From contig JACSYO010000170.1 in assembly GCA_016806645.1 (NCBI GenBank), positions 731,501-795,500 of the forward strand: a DNA stretch of 64,000 bases. Reading direction: 5' to 3'. The notes under the pieces are model-generated. The model had not been told where the DNA came from. It was given only the letters and a program-made list of their open reading frames with translations, and made no database searches. Source of the DNA: Ophiodon elongatus (lineage: Eukaryota > Chordata > Actinopteri > Perciformes > Hexagrammidae). The translations under genes and the position numbers were made by a program. Positions 35,851 through 48,524 of the stretch are shown in pieces (the stretch's first letter is position 1; each line of letters begins with the position of its first letter).

Positions 35851-38291
35851 TGTGCATCCAAGTGGGGCCCACTGGTGCAGCTTGCCCCAGTCACAGTGAA
35901 GTGTTACACAGAGTGCCACTGTCGTCCCTGTGAGTCCCTGGAGGGTGTGTGTGCCCTCCTTAAGCCTTCGGCGGGATCTGCAGGCACGCTCAGCACGGAG
36001 CTTACACTGATGCTACAATTCCCTTTTGTCTTTGACTTTCAGACTTCATGGCAAAAAAAATAAAAAATGATCACGGTGCAAAACTTTGGCTGCCCGCGAA
36101 TTAGATTCAGAAAACCAAATGAAACGTCATTTCTCTGCCCGATCAAATTTTAGGCTCGTGAGGATGTGAAATATTGTGAGATTTATGGTGCAAATCATAA
36201 CTTAACTCGAGGATGTTCTAATTTCGTAATCACCTCTATAAAAAGGTGGGTTGATTTTTAGCAGAGCCCGTTTCATTTTTACTATTTTGATTAAGTCCTC
36301 AATGACTCAATGAACTTTTCGCTTTGCAACCTTTATTGCTCTGCGGCTTAATGAAATCACATTTCACAGAGATTTACGACGTGACTGAGATAGTGACTTA
36401 CAACTTTTCGCCGATGAAAATCTATTCTTTTTTTGAACATTCTAATTATGCAGGGTGTCCAGGTGAGTAATCGACAAGACAAGAGCTCCCTAAACTGGCT
36501 GTGATTGGAGACCTCGTGTGTGTGAAGTGTGAAAGTTAACATTTAGACCTACGGCAGCGTATTATAATGCTTTAAATTCAGGCCTTTTTCTTCTAATTTA
36601 CGTTGCTTCTTTAAGTGAGAACTCCATGACTGATGGAAAGTAAATGTGGGTGTGCTTCTGTTTCTCACCTAGTGATTCAATGATTACATTCTCAACCTTG
36701 AATACAGGTAGGGGTGATAGCTATCAACTTCCCCAATGCATTATACAGCATCAGTCCTCAAACTCTATCACTTCTACAACTATACATCTGCTCTGTAATC
36801 GTGTTTCTTTGTCACCTCTCCCCTTAAACCGTCTAAAAACCTTCAAACCTAGTAAAAATGATCAAGTACCACCTTGAGAGTACGCGTGGTATACATCTAA
36901 TTTGTTCAGCTTGTGTGTGCAGCATGGGCTGCAGAAAGAAAACCCTTTGGTATGCAGTGCATTTTGGATCCGTGATGTATTCAGCGACCACTGATGCCAA
37001 AACATTACGTGTTGCTTCAATAAATATTAACACTGAATGCTGCCTTCAAATAAGGGTTGTGTTTACCATGTTCACCAGAAGAATCCATATGAATGCCCTC
37101 CTCTTGTGGTAGTCACCACCTCGGAAGTGGACATTTTCTGAAAGCTCCAAGTTGACGAGTTGTGACATGTTTGCGGACGTTTTGAGAAATGGCGGAGGCC
37201 ATGGAAGTTTATCTTTCAGTGGATGGAAATAAATTTTAATTTTAGTCAGGTAGTGTTTTTGTCTTTGTGATTTAATAATATGTCTGAGGAAAATATTCCT
37301 CAACCATGTTGCCGTTGCGTATCAGCAATCTTCTCATGACTCAACCACTTAAACATCATGTACACGACTTCCCATGTCTGCAGCTCTATTATTTATCTAT
37401 TAACCACTGTCTGAGAACATCTTGATAATTGCAGACTTGGCAAAAAACAAACAAAGAAAACATTCATTTTTCTCAAAAGAAACTACAGAAACAATGATCA
37501 CCTAATTTAGTCCCAAAAATGAACAATATCAATGTGTTTCTTTCCAGTATTTATCAATAAATCAATACAACTGTTGCTGAAGCATTAGTGGTACTTCTTT
37601 CACAACCCGAAGGTCTCCGATGACCTCACTGCTTCACACGATGGAACGCTTTACTTCTTCAGTAGGTAATCAGGGGCCAATGGGTTTGAGTCTTACATTT
37701 GTGAGCATTTCCCTTTTGTTTCCTTTTTCTTTAAAGCATGTCCATGGTTTGTGTGGTGAGGTCAGGTTGCAGACATATATGGATATTTATCGATTTGTGG
37801 AGTTTTCTGTCAAGCAGTCCAGTTACATTTGTTGGCATGAACGTCCACCACACTGAACTGGTATTTACATCAATCAGGATACATCGTTTCACTGTCCATT
37901 TGACCACAACAAAACATATAGAATGATTACAGTGGTGTCAACAGAAGAAAGGAGTAAAATATCGAGGACATAATCTCTGCATTGATTCCATATGTTGTCG
38001 CTGGACTTTCCAAATTGATAATGGCTATACAGCCGGATGTCACTCCATGTTTTCAAATAAAATTTGGGACTAAACATTCAGCATTTCAGGGTATGTAGTA
38101 ATCCTGACGGTAGGTGACAGATGCTGCACTGTATTGATGTGATGTTTTGTGCCACCACAGGTCGGTTCCGGTGGTGAAGAAAGATGGTGACTGAGTTTTT
38201 AATGGTCTTCTTCAAACTATAAAAGCAGTTAAAAGCTACAAGATTTTATTCAACTGCCAGTCGGCCACCACCACTACAACTCCCCTGGCTT
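35851..38291. other. AT-rich unique sequence
   Basis: No gene or repeat recognised. A 9-base gap between a strong acceptor and a strong donor at 36454-36462 is discussed as a finding. Confidence 0.45.
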
Positions 38292-38388
38292 GCTTGCCAC
38301 CTGCTGCTGATTAAAGTAAAGAGGGTTAGCCCCGATGTTAGCAACAACTTCGGCTCAGGCTCTTACGGTGGGCTGGCCTTTGAGGTGG
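38292..38388 (+). repeat. Dispersed repeat R2, second copy
   Basis: Shares ttgcttg, ccacctgctg, attaaag, ggctca and the sequence ggtgggctggcctttgaggt with 20344-20545, but has only one copy of the 17-bp type unit. Confidence 0.65.
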
Positions 38389-39014
38389 AACCGCGATTCT
38401 CTCTATTTTCTTGACAAGCTGCAATCATCAACATCACCAACTGTCTTCATCACATCGGCGAGAAATATCCTCACACTCACTTGACAATCCAATAATTAAT
38501 TGCTATGAAAAATATTTTTATATTCACAGAAAATTCACAAGTTTGTCTGTTAAGATTTTCTACATTTACTTGAGATATGGAAAGTAAATCTCTGCAAACT
38601 CTTAGCACTAAAAAAAATAGGCTTTTTTTTGTCACCTCATAGCTCGAGTATGCTTTCTCTCTCCTCTTTCCAATCCCATCTTCTATAACTGTACCGTCAC
38701 CCTCCTGCTCCCCCTCAGTCCTATTCTTCTTCCCTTTTATTATGCGCCAGGTTACCTATCAGTAGGCAGTTCGACTATGGAGGCATCAACAATTTCGGGG
38801 CAGGATGTTATGCTTTTTGAAAAGTCTCTCTACCTTCTGCTTCCCCGTCTCCAAATCCATTGCTTGATCTTTATCTTATGTTCACCCTCTGACACAAACC
38901 AGGCTCGTCTAAATCAGCATTCGTAGCTGTACCTGTAATAATAAATGCACCGTTATTTGTAGATATCCCACAACTTTATGTAGAGTGTGATCCTTCAGCC
39001 AGGTGGCCACTGTT
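38389..39014. other. Unassigned sequence
   Basis: Pyrimidine-rich around 38640-38720. Nothing recognised. Confidence 0.4.
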
Positions 39015-39225
39015 TGTTCCCCGCGTGAAACGAAGCGTCAACGTTGATGTTTTTGTCACGTAACTTATGTAATTCAGTAACGCCACTTCTGTATTTATTA
39101 CAACCTAAATTACGATCTTTTACTAAACCTAACTAAGTATTTTTCTTACCTAAACCTAACTGAGCTGTTTCCTGTGAAGATGGAAGTTCATTTTGAAAAG
39201 ACTGTATGCATATAGTGAGCGAAAA
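39015..39225 (+). repeat. Dispersed repeat R3, copy 1
   Basis: Shares with 58793-58990 the words tgttccccg, gtcacgtaact or gtcatgtaact, agtaacgccacttctgta, cctaaacctaac, gagctg, gtgaagat and gactgtatgcat in the same order. Typical teleost interspersed repeat; class unknown. Confidence 0.7.
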
Positions 39226-40844
39226 TTGCAGTAACTGTTTGTAAGATATAGTTGTATGTGGACACATTGCACAAAGTCATGGACCACCTGACTGCTTTTA
39301 GGACACGGCAATCTGTTGATTTCAGTTTGCATTGTAAGTCTATAAATATTCTCTTATTGTTTGGTATTGACGGTCAAGCAGTTGGGCAAAGTCTGTAAAA
39401 GTCAATCGGGCACCACATGCTAAACGAAAGGCAATTGAAACATTTGATTTGAGTTTTTAAGCCAGAAGACGACTGCCCTGTCCCTCTGTCCTGCTTCCCT
39501 GAGCTTCCTCCACTCCTGTCTCCTCGCCTTTTCTTCCTTCCAGCTCCTCAGTCATTTCAGCTTATTAGAGTCTCTCTCTGTCAACCTTGTCCCATCTAAT
39601 TCTCACCCAATTACAATCTAAATGAACCACAGGACTGCTTAACTTGCTTTGCCTCTTCCCATTGTTTAATTTGTGACAGTAACAAACCCTGATTAGGCCT
39701 CCGCGAAGGTTCATAAATTAGGAGCTGAATGCCGAATTAATCACCATTCCATGGGAAGATAGATGGGTAATATTCAATGTTTCCATATGGATCCCACTGA
39801 CAATAATAACACCACTGTGAAAGGAAGAACACTCCGACAATGGCAATTACTGCGGATTTACCAGATTGTGGCATTTCGGCCAGAGATGGCTGTACATCAC
39901 CAGCCGGTAAAATGTCACTTACAGATAATTTCTGTCTGAGCTGGCTTAAAAACCTTCAGATGCAATGTTTGCAGTAAGATTTCACTTGCAGCATCTGCGT
40001 TCCCGAGGTAAAACTGGGTCAATTTGATTAATGTCATTGTCTCAACCTGAGGAGCATAGACACCACAATAAAAGGTTTCCCAAAGAGGGAGAGGATGAAG
40101 GAAAATAAGGTGTAGACAAAAAAAGAAGGAGAGGTGGAGCGAAAGAAAAAAAAGGCCAGGGTAAACTAAAAGGAATGAAAAATTGAAATGTAAAAGTAGC
40201 AACATGCCAATGGCAGTGGACACAGACACTCCCAAAGAGTGAACATGAAATGCAACTGCCCGATTTTGACAGTGGATCTAATTTAGCATACAAACAGGCA
40301 GAGGATAATTAGTCTCAAGAGGGAAATCAGCCTTCACAAAGTAGGAAAAAAAGCTCACAATATGAAACCGGCTGTCCTCAAATGATGCAGGGCAGACACA
40401 TCACAGGCCTTACTGCCGACTGGTGGAGATTTTCACCCTTCCATCATTTTACTACTACTGCATCACTTTTATGTTTGGTATACATGGTGTGATGTATATT
40501 TTAAAAAGCATCAATACACGCAAAAACACTTACACACACACACATATATTAGAATGCTCCCAGCTCCAAAAAATATCAACGCTATATAACTAAGTACTAT
40601 CAAAAGGGCATCAGTACATAGCAAAACCTCTCCATGAGAATATGAAGATTAAAAATGGCCACCATTTAAATCTACCAAACAAAAAGCTGCCAAACTCACC
40701 ATAAGAATATCCCAAAACAGTAAAAACCTTACTATAAAGCAACAACCATGGAAATAGATTAGGATTAAAAAAGATATGACGAGCAAAAAAGATATGGTGG
40801 TTGTGGTATTTGCTATGTCGTCAGTCAAGCTGTAAAGTATTGCC
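39226..40844. other. Unique sequence
   Basis: A 106-codon minus frame at 39915-40235 is rich in Leu, Phe and Ser because of pyrimidine bias. No other feature. Confidence 0.45.
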
Positions 40845-41045
40845 CCAGCTCTGGAGACGGATGGATTGCTAGTTAGCTAACTAGCGTACACCTGGCTAGC
40901 TTTCGAAGTCCACCATGCTTCAATGCTAAATTGGTTGCAGTAAATGAGCCGAACAAAGTTGTCCTCATCTGGCGATACCAATGTGCTTTCCTCCGCTGTG
41001 ACAAGAGTGTGTCGATGAAGCATTGATGAAGTTGTTAAATTGAAC
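40845..41045 (+). repeat. Dispersed repeat R4, copy 1
   Basis: Begins near a perfect 18-bp palindrome gctagttagctaactagc (40868-40885). Then ccatgcttcaatgctaaatt, tggcgatacca, tgctttcct and gatgaagcattga align with the reverse complement of 50200-50335 at roughly 70 percent by eye. Confidence 0.6.
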
Positions 41046-41841
41046 TAATTTACTCCAGATCTCCACGTTTAGTAACACGACTACTTCACTGCTCGTTTTA
41101 GTCGTTTAGTCTGCAAAACCTCAGCTCAGTGAGTCAGCGACTTGCCTTAAGTCGGTTTAGTTTATACGTATGTTGGCGGACAATGGTAGCAATGGCATCA
41201 GTACGTGTAAAAATGGCCGCCACTCTGACCAACCTGATACATTGATTTGAATGGGAATGTCCATTTTACCCCCATTCGATTTACAATCATGATATGCTCA
41301 CGGATAACTGCCGGTTGGTAAAACCTGCTCAGGTTATATCACGAGTGGGAGCTCAGACTGAAGCTATCAAATGCCAGGCATTAGTGAGATACAGCACTGC
41401 ATTTTGCAGATTCCCCAGTTGTGAATATAACAACGTGTTCTGTCAGCAGAGCTGCAGAGCCTTTTACAAAGCAATACACCTTATCTTGGTATGCTGACGC
41501 TGTCATCCAGACGTACACAAAATCAGGAACACACAAATATGTTCACACACAACATGCAGAGAATAAATGATACTAGAGACGGGGCACGACGACCCCCTTC
41601 CCCCCTCCTCCTTGTGTGTCTACTCTGCTTGTGTTTTCTCCTCCTCTTGCAGGAAGTGGGGCTGGCAGCGAGGCCATTAGTGAGCCGGCTCACCTGGGCT
41701 GACAAAACTGTCCGCTTCAGTTCAGTATGCCGCACTGTCTCGCTTCTCAGCTCCCACACGGTCTCCTGCTTTGGTTGCTTTGTGTTTGTGTGTCGTGCAC
41801 TGATTGGTCACGTCTCATTATTTTGTAATGTAAGAAATAAC
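41046..41841. other. Unique sequence with a pyrimidine tract
   Basis: A long pyrimidine tract ends in an acceptor-like cag at 41650-41652. The 176-codon frame 41491-42021 runs into R1 copy 3 and is not credible as one gene. Confidence 0.4.
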
Positions 41842-42369
41842 CATAGATTGTACATAAGAAGTAGACGCCGTCGTCGTGACGTCAACCTTTGTTTTTTTGG
41901 GCTACGGTTGTTCAGCCTTGAGTTGGGCGTTTTGGCCATAGCCTTCTTGGATTTGAGCCGTCAGCATCTTGTTTTGCAACCAGTGAACAGAAGTGACCAT
42001 ATTTGGACTGCGGATGAATGACGCTGTATACGGCTCTGTATACCTGTCAATCACCTCGTAGCCCCGCCCTAGAGCATCCCCTGCTTTATGGTCTATTTGA
42101 CTCAAAATGGACCATAATTTACCAAATGAACATCATGCTGTATTGAAGACGACTTGAAACTAGAGATTGGAACCATAATGTTGTGTTTACATGTATTACT
42201 TAGGTTATAAATCAAGTGAGAAGTAGAGCCATTTTCTCATGGACTTATATACAATCAGACTTATTTTTGCAACCAGAGGAGTCGCCCCCTGCTGGACATG
42301 AGAAATAATGCAAGTTTAAGACGCTTCAGCATTGGCATCACCTTTCAGAATCAGAGGTTGCCACCTGGA
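41842..42369 (-). repeat. Dispersed repeat R1, copy 3 (full length)
   Basis: Starts catagattgtacataagaag and ends gaggttgccacctgg, the complement of both ends of copy 1. Length 528 bp against 525 bp. It keeps aatggaccataatt, gaacatcatgctgtattgaa and gaggagtcgccccctgctgg. Confidence 0.82.
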
Positions 42370-44912
42370 ACAGACTGTGATCCAGTTCATGACACAAAGA
42401 CATCAGCACACCTCACAGAGCGAAAGAAAAACAGGAAAAATGACGGCCTATAAAATCTGTTTACATAAAAAAATATTCACAGAATGGTATGTAAATATTT
42501 TCAAATCGAATACTGTCATCTTGTTGGGTCTGTGGGCTCTAATGTGGCCATGGGGGATATCAATAAATACTGTATATACACAGAATATTATCTTCTATAC
42601 CTGACAAACACTACTGAATACTACTTATATTATAGCTTATAATATTACAATTGATTCAATGAAGCATTTCTGAATTAATTCATTTGACACTTCTGCATTT
42701 TAACTGATCTCAAAGACACAACACTGACGCCTCTAACCCATTTACGATACAGGTCACATCAACACAGACCAACACACTGCTGATGTAAAGAAGTGACTGT
42801 CAGCCGCAATCATGTCCCATTATCACCTTTGTCCACTGTAATGGCTCCCTCTGAGACCCGACTCCCATCAGAGCGCAGGAAGTGAAGTGTCCTAACAGAG
42901 AACAATAAAAGGCCTGGGAGGTTGCCGGTTTAAAAACCTTCAAGTCTAGAGAGTGATAGAAAATGAGAGTCTCTTCTCCCCTGACAGCAAACGAGGGGCT
43001 CTAGATAGAGGCTACCCAATTATTGTTGTGCAGTGCTTACCAGGAGATACAGGAGCAGTTTCCACATACTGTGTAGACAAACCTTGGTATTCACAGGAGA
43101 AAGCCCACACAGACACAGGGAGAACCAAAATATGAGCAGAGAAAAGCCCCAGTTCACCGCAGGACATTATAACTGGGCAGAAAGCCAGGACCAAATGACT
43201 CTGTCACTTTTGCTTTAAGCTCTGGAGACAAATATTGAAATAACATCGGTCCAGTGTATGTAAATCCAATGCCATGCCCTTTAACCCACGCTGATCCCAT
43301 AAACTTCCTGCAATACTGCATACTGAATATATTGCTACTGTATAACAAAAGCTAAAACGTTTGCAGCTCATGCAGACGTGCTTTTTTCACGGATTTGTTT
43401 TGCATTGTGAGCGACCTCCCTGTTTGTTTCTTTATCAGCAGCATCCCCATCGATGCGAGTGTCCATTTCTTCCATACATACACGTGTGTCGGCATCAACA
43501 TCTGTGAGGCAGAGTGTAATGAAAACAGCTGTCAGAGAAACACCTCACATGCTGCATTTCCCATCAGGAGGAGTGTTGCTGCAGCTGAATTACAAGAGGC
43601 AGGTGAGGAAAGCACGTATAGCTGGAAAAGCAATTATCACTTAGAAAGCTACATTCCTGCACATAATACAGTGTTCAGAAGAACTCAACTAGCAGACATT
43701 CAGAGGTAAAAAAAAAAAAAATACACATACTGCACTAGATGCTGAATACTAAACTGGAAGAAAAGGAATCCTCCGGGGTCATGTTGAGGTCGAACAGAAG
43801 CAGACGCAGAGAACTCTGCACTGCAAGCAGAGAATCGGCGTATTACTGTGGAGATGAAGACAGCACACCATAATGGACCTAATGCTTAGAGAGGAAGTCG
43901 CTTGTCAAATAGGAAGCACTCAGCCCCGGAAACATCGCTGTTACAGTAACTCGCACACAAACCGCTCAAAAACAATACGGGGAAATACAGCCGGCAAAGA
44001 AAAATGTAACGTTATGTGAATGGTTAGGCCATGAGCGGTGACAATGTAGCTCCACGGCAACGCCTTTCACGGCGAATCAAACGGAGCGCAAACGACTGGA
44101 TAACCGGGAGTAAACGATAAACATTAAATAACATTTTAGATATTCAGTATTTTGATTGTTTGAGGCTTTTTATTTTGTAATATCAAAACAAATCTCCACA
44201 CATTGAAACCATTCAATGCATTATTCTGGTGAAAATGTGCAGCCCGGGGGATACGGCTGATTTTACAGCGAGTTGACACGTGGTAGTCGGGTCACATGTG
44301 ACCTGTTTTCAGTTATCTCTCAAATATGTAACGCTCCACTATCAGCTCTTTGTTCAAGATATAAGACGGGAAGAAAAAGAGAGTTTAAGTTTAACTTATT
44401 AACCAATTTGACGTCTTTTCTACCAAATAATCCAGCCGCGAAACCATCGAGTCATGAAATGAATCCGCCCTCCGTTCCCCGGGAATATATTTGCATTAAT
44501 GGTTTGTTAATAAAGTAACAAAGTAACGGGACACAGATCAGCGCATTGCCCATTCTAAATAAATAAAACACATCCCAACGATGTAATCCATCAAATCACA
44601 CTTCCGGTCATTCTCTTACTTCTGAGTACGTTCAGTCCGAAGTGGTGAAAAAACTCAAGTAGCCGACAGAAGTAGAGCTCGTTATTAAATCTGACAGATG
44701 TCACGGTGATAAGGCGGAAAGTTGATAAATAACTTATTCCCACCTTGATTCTTTTATGGTTAGTTTGATGTTCCACATTTCTCCGTCATTCGCCACTTTA
44801 TACTCATTTATTTAAATCTGCTTTTTTTTATGCTAGTTATGTTTGTTTTTTACTGTGGTGTAATCTTTCTTGTGTACATTGTTATTGCTTCTGTTATTTT
44901 AGTTTTTATCAT
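42370..44912. other. Unique sequence with one exon-like segment
   Basis: The only exon-like segment is 43439-43602 (see its own entry). An A-run is at about 43710-43722. Otherwise nothing recognised. Confidence 0.4.
43439..43602 (+). other. Exon-like segment, unconfirmed
   Basis: A pyrimidine-rich acceptor (cctgtttgtttctttatcag) precedes 164 bases open in two frames, followed by gaggcag and a gtgagg donor. No protein family recognised. Such chance pairs are expected in 64 kb, so the call is weak. Confidence 0.15.
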
Positions 44913-44981
44913 GTAAAGTGCCTTTGAGTACCCTTTAAAGCACTATAAAAATACAATGTATCATCATTATTATTATTATTT
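44913..44981 (+). mobile_element. LINE or SINE 3' tail with (ATT)n
   Basis: The words gtaaagtgcctttgagta and aaagcactataaaaatacaa are followed by catcattattattattatt. This is the usual 3' end of an abundant teleost retroposon. The 5' part upstream is not recognised. Confidence 0.6.
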
Positions 44982-45142
44982 CCTGCTCCTGCTTGTCATT
45001 ATATCGGCCTTTAAAAATTGACTATAGGTCGACCTCTGACCTTTACCAACCAAGAACTTCTGGCAACCATAGTTATATATCAGGATTGCTGTGACAGACT
45101 GTTTAATACTGAACTGACATTCAGCTTCCTCATAATAATAAT

Positions 45143-45321
45143 AATAATAATACATTTTATTTATATAGCGCTTTTCAAAATTCTCAAAGGCACTTTACAA
45201 AACATTAAAATCATCATAAAAGAGCTACACATTAAAAACATGGAACATACATTCGTCATAAATTGAAAGCACTTCTGAAAAGGTGGGTTTTGATTTGTAT
45301 TTTGAATATCGAAAAGGTCAG
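45143..45321 (-). mobile_element. Truncated LINE-type 3' end with about 22-bp target duplication
   Basis: The word tcagcttcctcataataata occurs at 45121 and again at 45322, flanking this block. Read on the minus strand it ends gtaaagtgcctttgaga, aaaagcgctatataaataaa, then an ATT tail, the same 3' end as 44913-44981 but in the opposite direction. The true duplication length is uncertain because it runs into the AAT repeat. About 180 bp long and without coding capacity. Confidence 0.75.
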
Positions 45322-46531
45322 TCAGCTTCCTCATAATAATAATATGCCCACTTAATATGCCATATGATACACATCGTACTCCCGGAGCTCGAATACAAAA
45401 TACAAGAAGAAGACACAGCTCTTGACCTCTGAACAGCAGCACAGCAAAAATAATCATCATATGGTCTAAAATCAATACGGACAGACCGAAAAACCAAAAC
45501 ACACGACAAGAGGGGCTCAAAGACAAACACAAAGCGTTGAACTTCCCCTCAGCGTGGTCCACGAGCTGATCACACTTCTGCAAGGTACTAAACACAGAAG
45601 GCTGCTCACAGAAAACAAACATCCCTGAGCACAAGTCACGACACAAAATGTCAAGAGCAAACATACGACTGCTTGGCAGAATGCATTTTGGACTAAGTGT
45701 TGGTCCTGGAATCCTACTGCTCGTCCTGGCAGCTGGGACTCACATGGTGGAGCAGATTAGCCACTGATCCCCAAGTGAGTGATACGACGCCCTGCTACTT
45801 CCCCCCGCTCAAGTATCAACATCCAGACTTGTGGGGGGAGGGTGTGGGGGTGGGGGTGGGGGGTTGAGAGTCAAGAACGTGACTGATATTCCTCGTAGGG
45901 CACAAACTGTGTGAGCAGCCCGAGGCCCAAAGCGAAACTAACATTACTTCATCATTCCTGACAAGGGACTGAAGATGGTTGACAGCTGAATAATTATTCA
46001 CCTGACAAATATATTTTCGTGGAATGAGTGATTTCAAAAAGCTTTACTTTTTCTTGTCTGTTGAGTTGCGGAAGAATGGTAGGACATGTAAACTGTACGA
46101 CACTATACAATACTACTGTCTCCTCTCAGATGGTGTCGCATGCATCCGAATAGACAAAATACCTGCTTCACAACTGATTTGTAGATGATCTCTCGGCATC
46201 CGCTGACAACTGAAATGCTTTCACATTTTCAATCTGACATTCTTTCAAACGCTTCCTCTGAGGAGAATAGTGATGCAGTAACGAGTGTTTTTTTTTTTTT
46301 CAGATTGTCACAGTTATATCATCATTAGAGATCTTCTCCAGAACAGGCTGCATGGTCCACTTTATGAGATTTGAATTACTTCCCAGCAGCATTTCCAAGC
46401 AATCAGAAAACCAAAGTGTATGCCCGAATAACAGCAGAAGAAAAAAAAAATGTTTTTGTCATAGAGCACAACATGGTGGGTTTTTTTGTGTGAAAAATGC
46501 TGTTTGGTTTGAACACAGTAAGTGTACTCAC
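45322..46531. other. Unique sequence with a G-rich tract
   Basis: G-runs at 45831-45863 could form a quadruplex on the plus strand. A 28-codon signal-peptide-like frame starts at 45681 but stops at once. A T-run lies at 46289-46301. Confidence 0.45.
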
Positions 46532-46565
46532 ATTGATCGATGTTGCCGTCCGCTTTCCCCTTCTC
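46532..46565 (-). CDS. Candidate 34-nt coding microexon
   Basis: On the minus strand, tgtgctctctgtttgcag is followed by 34 bases and a strong gtgagt donor. Read from its first base the segment encodes EKGKADGNIDQ plus one nucleotide. It holds four CpGs in 34 bases, unlike its AT-rich, T-rich flanks, which suggests selection on coding sequence. The phase at its start (0) fits the donor phase of the exon-like segment at 56415-56574 on the same strand. All three frames are open because it is so short. I do not recognise the protein. A chance splice-site pair remains possible. Confidence 0.3.
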
Positions 46566-48005
46566 CTGCAAACAGAGAGCACACACAAAAGTGGTTATTA
46601 CAGGCTTGGAGGAGTGAGACAAAAAAAAAAAAACAGCCCCTTCTGCAGCTTTTTCGCGCACCATTCGTTACCGTGCCTTTTCCCCTCCTTCTGGGTTCAG
46701 AGAAAGACGTCAAAAAACAAAAAGGTGAACAGACGGGAAGAGAATGGAAAGAGAAAAGGACGGGAGGGACCGAGAGAGCGAGCGACAGAGAATGTGTGGT
46801 GGATGACAGCAGAGAAACGAGGAGACCTTTACAAAGGCGGATCCCAGAGTCAATTCAATCACCCTAATTGGAAATACACTTCCCAGCAGGCTGTGAGATG
46901 GCAGTTGTCACTGTGTTGTGCTGGAATGTTTATCAGGATGTCAAACAATTGATACGGCCAGGAGGAAGGATTTGTTTTGTCAGTTCTAACTGTGAGTGTG
47001 ATATTGACGTGCAGCTTCAAATCTCAATAAATGTCACTTTCATTCATGGCTTTCCAAAGACTGTGTGTGTGGAAAACAATGATGACAACCATGTCCGGCA
47101 TTCAACGCTGACACAAACAAATTTGCTCTAACAAAAGGCCGGACATTTCTGCACCCACTAAAATTAACAAAAGGTCTTGACAATAGATTGGCGACTGATT
47201 TATTATTATTATTGATGATTTCAGTCGATAGTGCAAAGCACGGTGGTCTCTGAACCCACAAAACCCACCGGCAGGACACAAAAGCATGTTTTTCTTCAAA
47301 CAATCGGCAAAACGGCAAAATATCTTTTGATTTTCATCTTTCTGACGGTCCTTGAACCTATCATGTGTGACTCTTCCATCAGAAAATAAATCTGCCAAAA
47401 CTCGGATTTTAAATGTTGATATTTCATCAAAAACATTGTATTCTACATGTATCATTTTAAGTCGTGTCTCAAATAAACCGTTTGAAGTAACCAGACCTTG
47501 TAAAAAGTATTAAAGTCTGAGCTCCTCAGTGCAACTAGGAAGCCATGATTGACTCGAGTCACGTGAAAAAAATTCTGTGAAACTCCGACTGAACTGCCGG
47601 CTGCTGAACACAGAGCAGAGAGGAGAGGACGGGCTTTAAGTAGAGGTTGTAAAATGTAAATAGTTTAATACATAAAGCAAGTAGAGCCACTCGGAAGCAT
47701 GTTGGATATATAGATTCCAGTGTTTTCCAATTTTTGTGAAAGAAATTCTACTTGCCTTCTTTTCTTTTTGCAACGGGGTAAGGTAGTGACTAACAGGTGA
47801 ACTGAGTGAGCTGAACAGGTGCGTGTGACAGACAGGTGTACTGAATGAACTGATTAGTGAGAGAGAGACAGAGTGACAGGAGGGGAAATTAAGCTGAACT
47901 GTGACACTTTTTTAGGATTTGTGGCATAACTGTGTTATTCTGCACAAATCTTCTTTTTTAGTTCTCTCTACTTTGAGCCATGACTGTGCCATTTCAATAG
48001 AGGTG
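46566..48005. other. Unique sequence, possible intron
   Basis: Pyrimidine- and A-rich patches at 46620-46720. Nothing else recognised. If the two minus-strand exon candidates are real, this is intron. Confidence 0.4.
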
Positions 48006-48041
48006 CATACACATATATATATATATATATATATGTGTATG
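48006..48041. repeat. 36-bp perfect palindrome around an AT array
   Basis: Starts catacaca, ends tgtgtatg, with AT units between. Every position pairs with its complement. A second AT run follows to 48055. Confidence 0.92.
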
Positions 48042-48524
48042 TATATATATATACATAATATTTCCACCACTCAGATACCTACAATTAAATTATGACTCGT
48101 CATAATTCCAGTTCAAGAGTCACTTTTTATTTAAACATACTATGGTACTGCAATCGTTCGTCGTCGATCCTCAAGTGTGTCTTTAGACCATAAATATACA
48201 TTATGCTGTAAATTTCCATCTCTCGAGTGAACGACGCTCTCATTTTTTTCAAGTTTCTTATCCACAACAGCAAATGCTTCTGCCAACACTGTTTAAATGT
48301 TTCGCTGGGCCAATATCCAATGGGAAGCTTCACATGAGCAACAATACGGACTAAACATTAAAGGTATCGTTAATAGGTATACTGTTATTTGGAGAAATGA
48401 ATTACGGATATCTGCAACTCTCATTTTCGGATGTGTGAGGAGTTGAGTGTTGTTTTCAGTGACATTGTCCGTTCACTTGAATGTTTTTTGTTTCAACTTG
48501 AACCCTTTACTGTTTTCAGTTCGG

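Noticed and set aside
39130..39170. Interstitial telomere repeat from cctaaacctaac
   Set aside because: Only a few imperfect units, inside a dispersed repeat shared with two other sites.
41491..42021. 176-codon plus frame
   Set aside because: It runs from unique sequence into R1 copy 3, so it cannot be one conserved protein.
45681..45767. 28-codon signal-peptide-like frame (starts MHFGLSVGPG)
   Set aside because: It stops at TGA just before a gtgagt donor, so it cannot continue into a downstream exon.
46352..46952. Plus frames of 171 and 151 codons
   Set aside because: They overlap the better-supported minus-strand microexon and are Lys/Arg/Glu-rich from local purine bias.
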